30,099 nucleotides of DNA from the IMG/VR virus record IMGVR_UViG_3300008116_005123, positions 1 to 30,099 of that record; one strand, 5' to 3'. Every line of letters begins with the position of its first letter. The first letter of the stretch is position 1. Made by a program: the position numbers and the translations under genes. The notes beneath the pieces are model-generated. The model was not told where the DNA came from, searched no databases, and worked only from the letters and a program-made list of their open reading frames with translations. Origin of the DNA: a virus. Positions 4,912 to 13,086 of the stretch are shown here, one piece after another.

Positions 4912-5729
4912 TAGTTAACCAATGCTGTAGCTAATTTGAATAGCTTTTGATTAACTTCTAGATCTTTCTCGAATGATTTAATCTTTCTAACCTTTCTTAC
5001 TTTAGCACCATTTAATGCTGCTGAATATCCTCCTTGGGTAATCTTCTCTTGGATTACATTAAATACTTTCCAAAGGTCATTTCCTTTATCAGCATCTCTT
5101 GTAGGAGTTAAAACATCTTGAATAGTCTCTTCATCCCATTCAGCATCGATTCTATTAGTTCTTAATTGCATAGCATCGATAGCTAATTGTCTTTGCTCAG
5201 CAGGAGTCAATTCTCTTAACTGCATTTTATTAAGAACCTCTACCTTATTAGGAAGATCAGCTACTGCTTGAGATACTACACCTCTTAATTCTTCGAAAGT
5301 ATATCCTTTATGACGGATTCTGAATGCTGAGAATTCTTCATCAGCTACTACTAATCCGTTTGAACATACTAATCTGTAGATACCAACTCTAAACTGGAAT
5401 GAATTAAATCCATCATGAGAGTTAGTTAAAATGATTCTTGGGAAAGCATCATCACCATTCTTACCTTTGATCATAAGATCTGGATTCTGAAATGATACTA
5501 TATGTTTTGAGAAGATTGTATCTTTACCTCTAGATTTTCTCTGTGAGGCTGTTACTGGCAACCATCCTAACTTTTCTAAGTCATCGATGATAGTCTCAGT
5601 ATTAACATGTAAATACTTATCACTTACTTTAGTACTTGTCGGTGTTGTAGCGAATGCTACTGGTGCTAAAGCTTTTACTTGATCTTTTGAAAGGTAAGAG
5701 TCTAAACCTGTGTTGAATTTTGATAACAT
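4911..5729 (-). CDS. DUF932-like phage protein, 272 aa
   Basis: Overall length and motifs match the DUF932 / TIGR03299 phage-plasmid family: a central segment with FQFRVGIYRLVCSNGLVV, where the conserved R-x-VCSNGL core is diagnostic, and a C-terminal helical part containing TPTRDADKGNDLWKVFNVIQE. Biochemical function of the family is not established; members occur widely in phages and plasmids. First gene of the operon 5729-3155 from promoter P7; the start at 5729 follows the conserved A-rich leader. Confidence 0.85.
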   Translation of the reverse strand: MLSKFNTGLDSYLSKDQVKALAPVAFATTPTSTKVSDKYLHVNTETIIDDLEKLGWLPVTASQRKSRGKDTIFSKHIVSFQNPDLMIKGKNGDDAFPRIILTNSHDGFNSFQFRVGIYRLVCSNGLVVADEEFSAFRIRHKGYTFEELRGVVSQAVADLPNKVEVLNKMQLRELTPAEQRQLAIDAMQLRTNRIDAEWDEETIQDVLTPTRDADKGNDLWKVFNVIQEKITQGGYSAALNGAKVRKVRKIKSFEKDLEVNQKLFKLATALVN

Positions 5730-5758
5730 AACTTATTGTTTTTAATTGATTTCTATAC

Positions 5759-5791
5759 CTAAATATACGAACAAAGATTCGTTCTAGCAAC
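5759..5791 (-). promoter_or_regulatory. Phage promoter P7 (GTTGC-N19-TATATTTAGG)
   Basis: Minus strand GTTGC (5791-5787), 19 nt, TATATTTAG (5767-5759), then GTATAGAAATCAATTAAAAAC, nearly the same leader as P6. A 5-bp inverted repeat (ACGAA/TTCGT, 5767-5782) lies in the spacer and may act as a weak terminator for the gene ending at 5814. Confidence 0.85.
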
Positions 5792-5813
5792 TAATTCACA
5801 AACTTTTTTTAAT

Positions 5814-6065
5814 TTATTTTACAAGACCTAATGTCTTAGCTCGATAGTAACTTACTTCTTTACCTGTCTTAGGATTTAAGAACATTTGTTTTGTTTTCGG
5901 AAGATTCTTTTGATATTTTTCCTTTTTATTGAATTCATCCAAGTATTCTTTAGGATATTCGAACTCTGCTTTTTCTATTCCACTCACAACACTATCCTTT
6001 CTGTAGGTGTAAGTTGTCTTGATTCCAGTTAATTCACACGTAAATACTTTTACTAAATTACTCAT
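5814..6065 (-). CDS. Hypothetical protein, 83 aa
   Basis: MSNLVKVFTCELTGIKTTYTY opens a Lys/Tyr-rich soluble protein. The C-terminus MFLNPKTGKEVSYYRAKTLG resembles a short DNA- or RNA-contacting turn, but no family is claimed. Start 6065 overlaps the upstream stop by ATGA. Last gene of the P8 operon. Confidence 0.75.
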   Translation of the reverse strand: MSNLVKVFTCELTGIKTTYTYRKDSVVSGIEKAEFEYPKEYLDEFNKKEKYQKNLPKTKQMFLNPKTGKEVSYYRAKTLGLVK

Positions 6066-6364
6066 AGTTTTTTCTCTTTTAATTCTTTAATCAATAAATA
6101 TGTATCAATGGCTTCATCTCCCATCTCCCACTCGCTATAATGCTTCAAGCAATTCTCTAGAGCTACAATCCATTCCTTAGATGTAAGAGAGATTTCAAAG
6201 GTAGTATCCATACCATCCAGTTCTATTTCAAATAAGAGAGCTGTCTTCTTCTTAGCCTTCATAGCTTCCTCAATACCTTCTCTAATATTGTTAGTCATAT
6301 CAACTGACTTCTCTCTGAAGATTCCTTCTAACTCTTCTAATGATTCTATTTGTAATTTTCTCAT
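6062..6364 (-). CDS. Hypothetical protein, 100 aa
   Basis: Helical acidic/basic start (MRKLQIESLEELEGIF), then a central beta segment (TALLFEIELDGMDTTFEISL) and a helical end containing TYLLIKELKEKKL. No recognised family. ATGA overlaps on both sides tie it to its neighbours in the P8 operon. Confidence 0.75.
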   Translation of the reverse strand: MRKLQIESLEELEGIFREKSVDMTNNIREGIEEAMKAKKKTALLFEIELDGMDTTFEISLTSKEWIVALENCLKHYSEWEMGDEAIDTYLLIKELKEKKL

Positions 6365-6690
6365 ATACGATTGCTATTTTCTAATGATTTTTGACTTACT
6401 GGCATCTCTGGATTAGTAACGATTGTTTCTGTATCCATTCTGATTACTTCTACGTTTGACTGTACAATATAGACTGGACCGTTATATTCGTATGTATGCA
6501 TAGGAACATCGAACATACTATCTCCTAAGCCTGGCTGTTTGATAGGCTCAGTTATTCTTCTCTTTCCATCAAATGATCTGAATTCTCTAGCTGTAGTACG
6601 GTACCAATTACCTTTTATACAAACCTCACATACTCCTGAAGTATTAAAATCGTATAGTAGCTTTGCGGTATTACCTGTCTTCTCTGCCAT
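6361..6690 (-). CDS. Hypothetical protein, 109 aa
   Basis: Begins MAEKTGNTAKLLYDFNTSGV. The middle is beta-rich (VCIKGNWYRTTAREFRSFDG, PVYIVQSNVEVIRM), suggesting a small barrel-like fold; the C-terminus is disordered and Asn/Ser-rich. No family recognised. First gene of the P8 operon; the start at 6690 follows the GGTTATG leader ending shared with P6 and P9. Confidence 0.75.
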   Translation of the reverse strand: MAEKTGNTAKLLYDFNTSGVCEVCIKGNWYRTTAREFRSFDGKRRITEPIKQPGLGDSMFDVPMHTYEYNGPVYIVQSNVEVIRMDTETIVTNPEMPVSQKSLENSNRI

Positions 6691-6713
6691 AACCTTTATC
6701 TTTTTATTTATAC

Positions 6714-6746
6714 CTAAATATATGAATAAAGATTCATACTGGCAAC
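6714..6746 (-). promoter_or_regulatory. Phage promoter P8 (GTTGC-N19-TATATTTAGG)
   Basis: Minus strand GTTGC (6746-6742), 19 nt, TATATTTAG (6722-6714), then GTATAAATAAAAAGATAAAG. A 6-bp inverted repeat (ATGAAT/ATTCAT, 6722-6737) fills the spacer. The stop codon TAG of the upstream 42-aa gene runs directly into the -33 box (TAGTTGC). Confidence 0.85.
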
Positions 6747-6874
6747 TATTTATTAAACAATTTCCAAAAAGAATTACTGATTGTTTTCTCTCTCAGCTTT
6801 TCATTTTGCTCTGATTGCTTTACAAGCTTATTGGCTACAATTCTTTCTCTGGTAGGTTTAGTCTTTTTTTTCAT
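6746..6874 (-). CDS. Small basic hypothetical protein, 42 aa
   Basis: MKKKTKPTRERIVANKLVKQ opens a Lys/Arg-rich, probably helical peptide ending NSFWKLFNK. The ATG at 6874 lies inside the last codons of the HNH-like gene (17-nt overlap, different frame) and its TAG abuts promoter P8. Supported by operon fit; no family recognised. Confidence 0.6.
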   Translation of the reverse strand: MKKKTKPTRERIVANKLVKQSEQNEKLREKTISNSFWKLFNK

Positions 6875-7511
6875 TTCTTGTAAAGTTTTCTGAGATGTAC
6901 TGTGAACCATCTGTAGGCTCTTCTTTCCAAAGTCCTAACGATTCTAAATGCTCTTTCATAGCATCATCTACTTCCCAATCAAAATCAGCTACTTGTTTAT
7001 CAACAGAGTCTTCCATTGCAATGACTTGCTTGTCGGTAATAGGTGATACCGAGTACAGGAAAGAACAGTTGTAACACATAAGTTCAATATTAGAAAGCTC
7101 GTAGTTGACTTTATTCCTATCCTTGAATTGAAGTATTAAAGGTATCTTATGATCTGTTACTCTCTCTTCATGAAAGCCACATCGACTACATTCTTCTTTC
7201 AAGTACCCTTCAAAGATTAATCTCTGTTTGATTTTGGCTGGCTCAAAAGAAGCAACTGATATCTTTCCTTCTACTAATTCTTTAAGAGGTGCTTGCTTTC
7301 CTTTGTTAGGAAGATATTTAGGAATACCTATACCGGCTGGATTCTTATGAACCTCCCATAGAGATATTCCTTCTTCATTCACATAAGTCTTAGCGTACTT
7401 TTTGTAATGGACAAAGCTACAGCGAAGGAATCGAGCTGCTCCTCTATTACTTCTAGTATTGGCCATTGCTCTTAAGCAATCATCTTTGGATATAAACTTT
7501 GGTGGTGGCAT
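6858..7511 (-). CDS. HNH-type zinc-binding nuclease-like protein, 217 aa
   Basis: The N-terminal third looks like a helix-turn-helix (SNRGAARFLRCSFVHYKKYA, about 21-40). The C-terminal half carries an HNH/zinc-ribbon signature: CxxC at 108/111, Asp120-His121, Asn141 in NYELSNIELMCYNC, and CxxC at 146/149. HNH proteins nick or cut DNA, but in phages similar HTH-HNH proteins may be homing or regulatory factors; activity here is unproven. It lies directly downstream of the DksA-like gene (stop 7512, start 7511) in the P9 operon. Confidence 0.75.
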   Translation of the reverse strand: MPPPKFISKDDCLRAMANTRSNRGAARFLRCSFVHYKKYAKTYVNEEGISLWEVHKNPAGIGIPKYLPNKGKQAPLKELVEGKISVASFEPAKIKQRLIFEGYLKEECSRCGFHEERVTDHKIPLILQFKDRNKVNYELSNIELMCYNCSFLYSVSPITDKQVIAMEDSVDKQVADFDWEVDDAMKEHLESLGLWKEEPTDGSQYISENFTRNEKKD

Positions 7512-7919
7512 CTATTCGTCGTCTTCGTCTTCCAAGTCTACATCTTCAACGTCCTCTAGATCTTCTAAGTCTTCTTCTACCTCTTCGATTTCTAATTCAT
7601 CGTCTAAAGCCTTTTCAATAACAGCATCTAATGCTTTAGCATCATCTGTTACTTCATCTTCGTCGTAGTTTAAGATCTCTAATGGAACATTTCTAACTCC
7701 TCTTGCAATATTCTCCATCTCTTGAAGTCTTCTAGCTGTGTCTTGATCTAAGATATCAAGCTCTGTTGCAGTATAGTCTCCTTCTCCTACTACTCTAATA
7801 CGTCCTACTTTAGGCTTTACATCTGAGCAGCTAACACAGAAATCGTATCCGTATTTTTCTAATCGGAGTTTTGGCATATCATTGCCACATCTTGTACAAG
7901 GAATCATTTCTAAATTCAT
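7512..7919 (-). CDS. DksA/TraR-like C4 zinc-finger protein with acidic tail, 135 aa
   Basis: The N-terminus has Cys8-x2-Cys11 and Cys28-x2-Cys31 in the context CTRCGNDMPKLRLEKYGYDF, matching the CxxCG-xI-xxxRL-...-CxxC zinc finger of DksA/TraR proteins, which bind the RNA-polymerase secondary channel. The rest differs: a helical middle and a final tail of about 35 residues that is almost all Asp/Glu. The acidic tail could mimic nucleic acid or reach into RNA polymerase (inference). First gene of the P9 operon, so a transcriptional role in early infection is plausible. Confidence 0.65.
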   Translation of the reverse strand: MNLEMIPCTRCGNDMPKLRLEKYGYDFCVSCSDVKPKVGRIRVVGEGDYTATELDILDQDTARRLQEMENIARGVRNVPLEILNYDEDEVTDDAKALDAVIEKALDDELEIEEVEEDLEDLEDVEDVDLEDEDDE

Positions 7920-7944
7920 AACCGTTTTTGTTTATTATTTATAC

Positions 7945-7977
7945 CTAAATATAAGAACAATACTCTTCTTAGGCAAC
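7945..7977 (-). promoter_or_regulatory. Phage promoter P9 (GTTGC-N19-TATATTTAGG)
   Basis: Minus strand GTTGC (7977-7973), 19 nt, TATATTTAG (7953-7945), then GTATAAATAATAAACAAAAA and a GGTTATG start. The upstream gene's TAG stop runs into the -33 box, exactly as at P8. An AAGAA/TTCTT inverted repeat lies in the spacer. Confidence 0.85.
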
Positions 7978-8387
7978 TATTTTTTAACTTCTTTTAAGCT
8001 AGTTATTACATTCCAAACCTGCTCAGGTGTTTCAAAGTCAACTGTAATCATATCCTTTCCATCTGAAAGATCTATCTTACCGTCCCAATCTACAATGGTC
8101 GGTACTTGATATAAGTAGTACTGTATTAATGCAAATTGCTCTTTGCTGAAGTGTATTTTAAATAGATTTTCTATTACCTGTAGGAATTTTTCTTCATAGA
8201 TAGACATATCTACTCCGATCTCTTCTTCCATAAAGTCTCTTCTGTCCTCTATCTCTCTTAAAAGGATAATATTTTCTATGAAGAGCTTTTTTTCCATTAC
8301 CTCTCTAGCCATATCCTTCTCGCTTATTCTAACGCTACCCTTTAAGTAACTGTTTACTACTTTCCGTAATTCCTTCTTGTGCACCAT
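7977..8387 (-). CDS. Hypothetical helical protein, 136 aa
   Basis: Starts MVHKKELRKVVNSYLKGSVR and is mostly helical, with charged segments (REIEDRRDFMEEEIGVDM, YEEKFLQVIENLFKIHF). No family recognised. With this start it overlaps the 3' end of the 70-aa gene by 53 nt in another frame; both sequences look protein-like there. An alternative start at Met24 (8318) would remove the overlap. Confidence 0.7.
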   Translation of the reverse strand: MVHKKELRKVVNSYLKGSVRISEKDMAREVMEKKLFIENIILLREIEDRRDFMEEEIGVDMSIYEEKFLQVIENLFKIHFSKEQFALIQYYLYQVPTIVDWDGKIDLSDGKDMITVDFETPEQVWNVITSLKEVKK

Positions 8388-8547
8388 ATGTATAGCTTTT
8401 TACTTCAAAAATTGTTAAAAAATCGTTTACTGGTAACATCTTAGTCAGTGAGAAGAATTTAATTGCTTCTTCTCTACTTATTGCATCTACTACTCCTACT
8501 GGTTCTTGTGTAGGATTACTTTTTGAATAAAAACAAAACTTTGCCAT
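8335..8547 (-). CDS. Small hypothetical protein, 70 aa
   Basis: MAKFCFYSKSNPTQEPVGVV then DAISREEAIKFFSLTKMLPV, which resembles small phage proteins in which a short strand is followed by an AxxxEEAIxFF helix; no named family. Its last 53 nt overlap the next gene. Gap of 11 nt to the upstream 117-aa gene. Confidence 0.7.
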   Translation of the reverse strand: MAKFCFYSKSNPTQEPVGVVDAISREEAIKFFSLTKMLPVNDFLTIFEVKSYTYGAQEGITESSKQLLKG

Positions 8548-8558
8548 CTTTAATTTAT

Positions 8559-8912
8559 TTAGCCGTTACTTGGTTCTTGTGCTGCTTGATTTAGAGCATT
8601 AATAATAATCTTATCTAGATATTCGATGTAGATAAAGAATCCTATGATCGTCTTATCCTTTAACTCTCTATCTCTCTCAACTGCTAACCCTAGAGATGAT
8701 AGTCCTTGATTCAATTTAGCTCCTAACTCCATAGCGATTTCATCTTGCTGTTGCTTGGACATTCCAGCAAATGTAGTTGGAAGGAATTGTACTTTGATTC
8801 CTTTCTTATTTGGATCTTCATTTACATCTATCTTAAGGACAAATTTATTTCCTTTAAAGTTTACTTTTGTAACTTCAGATAACATCTCTTTTATTTCGTT
8901 TATCAAGCTCAT
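8559..8912 (-). CDS. Hypothetical protein, 117 aa
   Basis: Begins MSLINEIKEMLSEVTKVNFK. Mixed alpha/beta, with strands FVLKIDVNED and IKVQFLPTTF, a Gln-rich helix (MSKQQQDEIAMELGAKL) and a hydrophobic strand IIGFFIYIEYLD near the C-terminus. No family recognised. Lies 20 nt beyond the stop of the first-listed glycosyltransferase, without an obvious promoter, so probably part of the long glycan transcript. Confidence 0.75.
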   Translation of the reverse strand: MSLINEIKEMLSEVTKVNFKGNKFVLKIDVNEDPNKKGIKVQFLPTTFAGMSKQQQDEIAMELGAKLNQGLSSLGLAVERDRELKDKTIIGFFIYIEYLDKIIINALNQAAQEPSNG

Positions 8913-8932
8913 ATGTTTTTATTATAAATAGT

Positions 8933-10165
8933 TTAGTTTTTACATACTATGTAATCATTCTGATACTCTATAAGAGAGTTAATAGTTACTTTAAATATAT
9001 CTAATTCAAATTCTCCTACCTCTCCACTCTCTTTTATAATTTCAGATAGTTGTTGAATAATTTCAAAAGACTGTTGAGTAAATTGTTTTGCATCAAACTC
9101 TAATACTATATCATTTTCTCCTACTGGATCGTTGTACTCTAAGGTAAGTACTCGCTTTGTTAGATCATATGAGGTGTTCTTTTGTTCAGTTTCGAAGTAT
9201 GCTGCTTTTAGTACTCCCATTTCATCCTGAATATAGATTCTATCACACCAAGGCTCTAGAAGTTGTAAGATATTTAGATTACAGTTCTTAACTGCAAATG
9301 CTATATTATACTTTGGGAGTACCTTTGGCATTAAGAATTCATCATGCAGTACATTACTCCCCCATTTCCTAAACCACTCTCTAAATTTAATGCCTCGTAG
9401 TGCTTTATACTCTTCTGAATCTTTTGGTTTATACCATATTGTTCCATCTGGTAAAGGGATCTCAGCTTCAATTTCAATACCATCTTTGAATCTACTTCCT
9501 CTACAAGTCATATGGTATACGAAAGAATCTCTAGACTGTACCAAGTTGTACCCGGCTAGTAGCATTCTGTTAGATAAATCGCTATCATCTAATTCCATTG
9601 GAGCAAATAACTTATCAAAGCCTCCTATAGCTTGGTAATCTTCTTTATACATTGTCCAAGGAACAAACATACCATTTGTTATAGCATCTTTATTCTCAGG
9701 AAGCTCTTGAAAGATTTCTACCTCTTTAAGAAATTCTTCTCGTTTAAATTCTTCAGGTTCAAATCCCCACATACGGACTATCTTCTCCGGACCTGGTGGA
9801 TGTAGTGGCGGTTCTATTCTAGTAGAGGATACTACACTCTTAGGTGTTAAATGTTTTAAAGCATTTGCAACAAAGTCTTTTGTAATTATCATATCGGCAT
9901 GAAAGACTGTAAAAGCTTCTGTCCTAGACATCTCCACTCCTCTATTGTATAACATAATGTGCCCTACTCTTTCCTTACCTTCATGTCTGTATTTAATAAT
10001 ATTGTCTCCTTGTAGAGATTGAATCCAATCCCAAGTACCGTCCGTAGAGGCATCATCTAGTAGTACTATGTCATGCTGTGTACCGTAGTTGTCCTGTATA
10101 CTTGCTACAGCATGCTTAAGATACTTTAAATTATTTCTACTTGGTATTATAAAACTTATTCTCAT
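8933..10165 (-). CDS. GT2-family (GT-A fold) glycosyltransferase, 410 aa
   Basis: Starts MRISFIIPSRNNLKYLKHAV, a standard GT2 opening, with the nucleotide-binding Asp pair LLDDAST (36-42) and a DxD-equivalent FHADM (88-92). A later conserved acidic block, MELDDSDLSNRM, fits the catalytic-base region. The C-terminal 150 residues are extra and unrecognised, perhaps an acceptor or second domain. The frame extends upstream to 10198, but ATG 10165 immediately after the gmd stop is the better start. It transfers a sugar from a nucleotide donor; acceptor unknown. Confidence 0.85.
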   Translation of the reverse strand: MRISFIIPSRNNLKYLKHAVASIQDNYGTQHDIVLLDDASTDGTWDWIQSLQGDNIIKYRHEGKERVGHIMLYNRGVEMSRTEAFTVFHADMIITKDFVANALKHLTPKSVVSSTRIEPPLHPPGPEKIVRMWGFEPEEFKREEFLKEVEIFQELPENKDAITNGMFVPWTMYKEDYQAIGGFDKLFAPMELDDSDLSNRMLLAGYNLVQSRDSFVYHMTCRGSRFKDGIEIEAEIPLPDGTIWYKPKDSEEYKALRGIKFREWFRKWGSNVLHDEFLMPKVLPKYNIAFAVKNCNLNILQLLEPWCDRIYIQDEMGVLKAAYFETEQKNTSYDLTKRVLTLEYNDPVGENDIVLEFDAKQFTQQSFEIIQQLSEIIKESGEVGEFELDIFKVTINSLIEYQNDYIVCKN

Positions 10166-10166
10166 A

Positions 10167-11132
10167 TTACTTTGATAATGTATTTGTCCAGTATTCAATC
10201 ATCTCATCCATCATACTTTCAAAAGTATACTCTGGCTTCCATCCTAATTCTCTTATTCTAGTTGAATCTCCTTTTAAGTAAGGAAGCTCTTCCGGACGTA
10301 GGAATTTTTGGTTTTGAATTACATACTGATTATAGTCTAATCCTAATTTACTGAATACATATTCGCACATATCTCTTACAGATCTAGTCTCTCCTGTAGC
10401 TACTACCCAGTCTCCTGGCTCTTGTTGTTGTAGTAGTAAGTGCATTGCTCTTACATAATCTTTAGAGTGTCCCCAATCTCTGTATGCATCCATGTTTCCT
10501 AACTCTAACTTATCTTCTAATCCTAACTTAATAGATACAGCCGTCTTAACAACCTTATTAGTTACAAAGTTAGATCCTCTACGAGGTGATTCGTGATTAA
10601 ATAATATTCCATTTGAAGCATGTAACTTATATGCATTTCTATAATTTCGAATAATATTATATCCAAATACTTTTGCACAACCATAAGGAGATACTGGTGT
10701 CATCTTTGTACTCTCTCTCTGGTAACCATCTTCATCTACTGATGAACCAAACATTTCTGAAGAAGAAGCTTGATATATCTTAGCATTTGGACAGCAGCTT
10801 AAACAAGCTTCTAGGAGGTTTAGCACACCTATAGAGTTTGTATGTGTTGTAAATTGTGGAATGTCGTAACTTATTCTTACATGTGATTGAGCTGCTAAAT
10901 TATACACTTCATCTGGTTGGAAAGTTTTTAATGCTTTTTCCAGTGAGGATTGATCTAAAAGATCTCCATACATAAGTTCTATCTTACCTAAATGCTGTAT
11001 ACGGTTCTGTTGATGCTCTACTGTTGAATTTCGTCTTATTATTCCTGTTACTCTATACCCTAATGATAATAAGTATTCAGCTAAGTAGCTTCCATCTTGA
11101 CCTGTAATTCCTGTTATAAATGCTGTTTTCAT
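10167..11132 (-). CDS. gmd: GDP-mannose 4,6-dehydratase
   Basis: Extended SDR fold. It has the NAD(P) motif GITGQDGSYLAEYL (8-21), YGDLLDQSSL after strand 3, and catalytic Ser-Ser-Ser-Glu (ASSSEMFG, 122-129) with Tyr150-x3-Lys154. The GMD-typical motifs NHESPRRGSNFVTNKV and DWGHSKDYVRAMHL are also present. The 321-aa length is close to the family norm. The enzyme turns GDP-mannose into GDP-4-keto-6-deoxymannose, the precursor of fucose, rhamnose, perosamine and colitose donors. Followed by a GT2 gene with 1-nt spacing. Its presence means the phage supplies its own 6-deoxyhexose precursor from host GDP-mannose. Confidence 0.95.
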   Translation of the reverse strand: MKTAFITGITGQDGSYLAEYLLSLGYRVTGIIRRNSTVEHQQNRIQHLGKIELMYGDLLDQSSLEKALKTFQPDEVYNLAAQSHVRISYDIPQFTTHTNSIGVLNLLEACLSCCPNAKIYQASSSEMFGSSVDEDGYQRESTKMTPVSPYGCAKVFGYNIIRNYRNAYKLHASNGILFNHESPRRGSNFVTNKVVKTAVSIKLGLEDKLELGNMDAYRDWGHSKDYVRAMHLLLQQQEPGDWVVATGETRSVRDMCEYVFSKLGLDYNQYVIQNQKFLRPEELPYLKGDSTRIRELGWKPEYTFESMMDEMIEYWTNTLSK

Positions 11133-11137
11133 TAATT

Positions 11138-11728
11138 TTATTTGTTTATATTAATATAAGAACTTTTTTTCAAGTCTACAAGAAAGCTTACAGTCTGTTG
11201 TGCAACCTCTTCCGGTGTTAAACAGACTGAATCTGGTTTAAGTAGATGTTCAATCATCCGAGTTCTAATCTTACCTGGATTTATTAGCCCTATTATTAAG
11301 TTCTTATCTGCAAAGTATTCTGAAGCTCCTTGGTATATGTTGAAGAGTGCTGCTTTCGAAGCTGCATACAAAATATAATCTCTTCTTCCTGAATCGTAAG
11401 AGCTTGAACCTATAGTGATAAATTTAACTAATTTTTCTGATGGATTTTCTTTGTAGTATTCTAGAATATTCCAATTAGCCTTTACATTAATATCAAAAAT
11501 TTTATCAAAATCTATTTCATTACCTCCAAATATACCTGTACAGTTTATTACTACATCTGGCTGATGTAAGGTAAGTAAGTCGTATAGTAAACTCTTTGCA
11601 GTTTCTTTTGAAAGGTCTACCTCAGACCTAGTTACTTCAATAACGGTAAACCCTTCCTTAAGTAATTCTTTCTTTACTGCAGAACCTACCCCTCCCGTAC
11701 TTCCAAAAATTAATACTTTATTCTGCAT
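11138..11728 (-). CDS. Short-chain dehydrogenase/reductase (SDR)
   Basis: Rossmann motif IFGSTGGVGSAVKKEL (7-22), NCTGIFGG (62-69) in place of the usual NNAG, Ser109 region (ITIGSSSYD) and Tyr121-x3-Lys125 (YAASK), all in classical SDR order. At 196 aa it is shorter than most SDRs (about 250), with a compressed C-terminal substrate part. Probably reduces a keto-sugar intermediate, for example the GMD product, but this is inference. The start overlaps the end of the cupin gene by 11 nt. Confidence 0.85.
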   Translation of the reverse strand: MQNKVLIFGSTGGVGSAVKKELLKEGFTVIEVTRSEVDLSKETAKSLLYDLLTLHQPDVVINCTGIFGGNEIDFDKIFDINVKANWNILEYYKENPSEKLVKFITIGSSSYDSGRRDYILYAASKAALFNIYQGASEYFADKNLIIGLINPGKIRTRMIEHLLKPDSVCLTPEEVAQQTVSFLVDLKKSSYININK

Positions 11729-12137
11729 CTAGGAATACTTTATCTAAAGCCTGTCCTTCATACGGACCTGTTTTGTATTCGTACACTAGGGTATCATCTT
11801 CTAATATTTCATAGTTATGGCCACCTTGTAAAGTAAAAGAGGCATCTCCAGCTTGTAAAACAACTTTAGTAAGTAGGCTGTCATCTAAATCATAAAACTT
11901 ACACTTAACACTTCCTTGTACTACAATCCAAGACTCTTGTGCAATAACGTTTCTAGTTCTTTCTTTCCAAATATGTTTATGTGGCCTAAATGTTTTACCT
12001 TTTTCCATATTTAAAATTGAACACTGTATGAAGTTTTCTTCCGGTACAATATCTTTTCTTCCAGGTAACATATCTTCCTTTCTAGAAATTATATGTAATA
12101 ATACTTCTGGGTTTATTTTTGAATATATTTGTTGCAT
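11718..12137 (-). CDS. Cupin-fold protein of sugar-cluster type, 139 aa
   Basis: Single cupin domain: a first motif with His residues (FRPHKHIWKERT) and a second motif AGDASFTLQGGHNYEILEDD. QESWIVVQGSVKCKFYDLDD links the two. Such cupins in polysaccharide clusters include sugar isomerases and epimerases and regulatory metal-binding proteins. The YEYKTGPYEGQ ending is a recurring one among cupins of phage and O-antigen clusters, as I recall them. Substrate not assignable. Precedes the SDR, with which it overlaps. Confidence 0.75.
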   Translation of the reverse strand: MQQIYSKINPEVLLHIISRKEDMLPGRKDIVPEENFIQCSILNMEKGKTFRPHKHIWKERTRNVIAQESWIVVQGSVKCKFYDLDDSLLTKVVLQAGDASFTLQGGHNYEILEDDTLVYEYKTGPYEGQALDKVFLDAE

Positions 12138-12147
12138 GTTGTATAGT

Positions 12148-13086
12148 TTATAGGTTATATGTTTTTAAAATACTAGCTACGTCTACTGGTTTGTAGTCTG
12201 GGTCTAGATGTTGCATAAATTTATTCCATTCATGAAAAACTGTATTATGTTCTATCAATACTCTTTTTCCAGATTGATACATTTTATCAGCAAAGTCTTT
12301 ATCCTCTAAGACTCTTTCTAACATCTCAAAACTTTTGTCTGACTCATCTAAAAGTATAAAGTCTTTATTAGGTTCTAAATTCCATAACTCCATATCCGGC
12401 CAAGGCTCGCTAGCAAGTACACAGTAGTATGGAATCTCACTTAGTCTTGTTTTACTTTGAGCTCCTGTCCCTAAAGAGTTGCTAGTAAGACTTAGTGATA
12501 CTATCGATCTACTAAAGGACTGTAGGTACTGTGAGTAGCTATTAAAGTTAGGATTGATACATGTTACGTCAAATCCTTTCTGCTTCATATCGTTAACTCG
12601 CTGAGCTTTGTTTCCATGTAACCCTCCTACGTGAGAAATTTTATGCTCTTTCTTTCCGCTAAAGTCAAATAACATTGTGTTGGGATTAAATGCCCATCTA
12701 GCTCTTTGGTAATAGTCTTCTTTAGCTCCAGCTTGTAAATAGTTTTTTATGTTACTTTGGTAGCCGATTGCACCATCTGTAAAAGGTATCCAGTATTTTG
12801 TATAATCATCAAAGCGCCAATCATCATCTGAATGTATACAGTATACTTTAGAGAACTCTCTTAGTCGTGCAAACTCACTATGAAATTTTACATATGTTGG
12901 ATGAAATATAAAGTCTGGTTTTGTTTCTTTCACTAAGTTGTAAAAAGCATCTGCATCATATTGTGCATAGTCTTCGTAATAGACCTCATAACCTAATCGC
13001 TCTAGTATACCGTACCAGTTAAAGATTGCTGGGCTGTATTCTCCTGAGGCTTCTCTCAGGTTCATTAGAAATAGTACTTTTTTCAT
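12148..13086 (-). CDS. CgeB-like GT-B glycosyltransferase, 312 aa
   Basis: N-terminal MKKVLFLMNLREASGEYSPA begins a GT-B Rossmann half, with KPDFIFHPTYVK in the position where CgeB-like proteins carry a strand. The C-terminal half (QSKTRLSEIPYYCVLASEPW through KDFILLDESDKSFEMLERVL) matches the Glyco_trans_1_2 (CgeB) pattern of R-x-E-x3-G/Y-x-S-A followed by a helix. Sugar donor and acceptor unknown. The stop-start overlap with the 13083 gene is 4 nt. Confidence 0.75.
   Translation of the reverse strand: MKKVLFLMNLREASGEYSPAIFNWYGILERLGYEVYYEDYAQYDADAFYNLVKETKPDFIFHPTYVKFHSEFARLREFSKVYCIHSDDDWRFDDYTKYWIPFTDGAIGYQSNIKNYLQAGAKEDYYQRARWAFNPNTMLFDFSGKKEHKISHVGGLHGNKAQRVNDMKQKGFDVTCINPNFNSYSQYLQSFSRSIVSLSLTSNSLGTGAQSKTRLSEIPYYCVLASEPWPDMELWNLEPNKDFILLDESDKSFEMLERVLEDKDFADKMYQSGKRVLIEHNTVFHEWNKFMQHLDPDYKPVDVASILKTYNL

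Noticed and set aside
7459-7668. Serine-rich plus-strand ORF
   Set aside because: Antisense image of the poly-Asp/Glu tail of the DksA-like gene.
9756-9768. tRNA T-arm-like string GGTTCAAATCCCC
   Set aside because: It is the complement of codons for Gly-Phe-Glu-Pro in the GT2 gene; no acceptor, D or anticodon arms fit around it.
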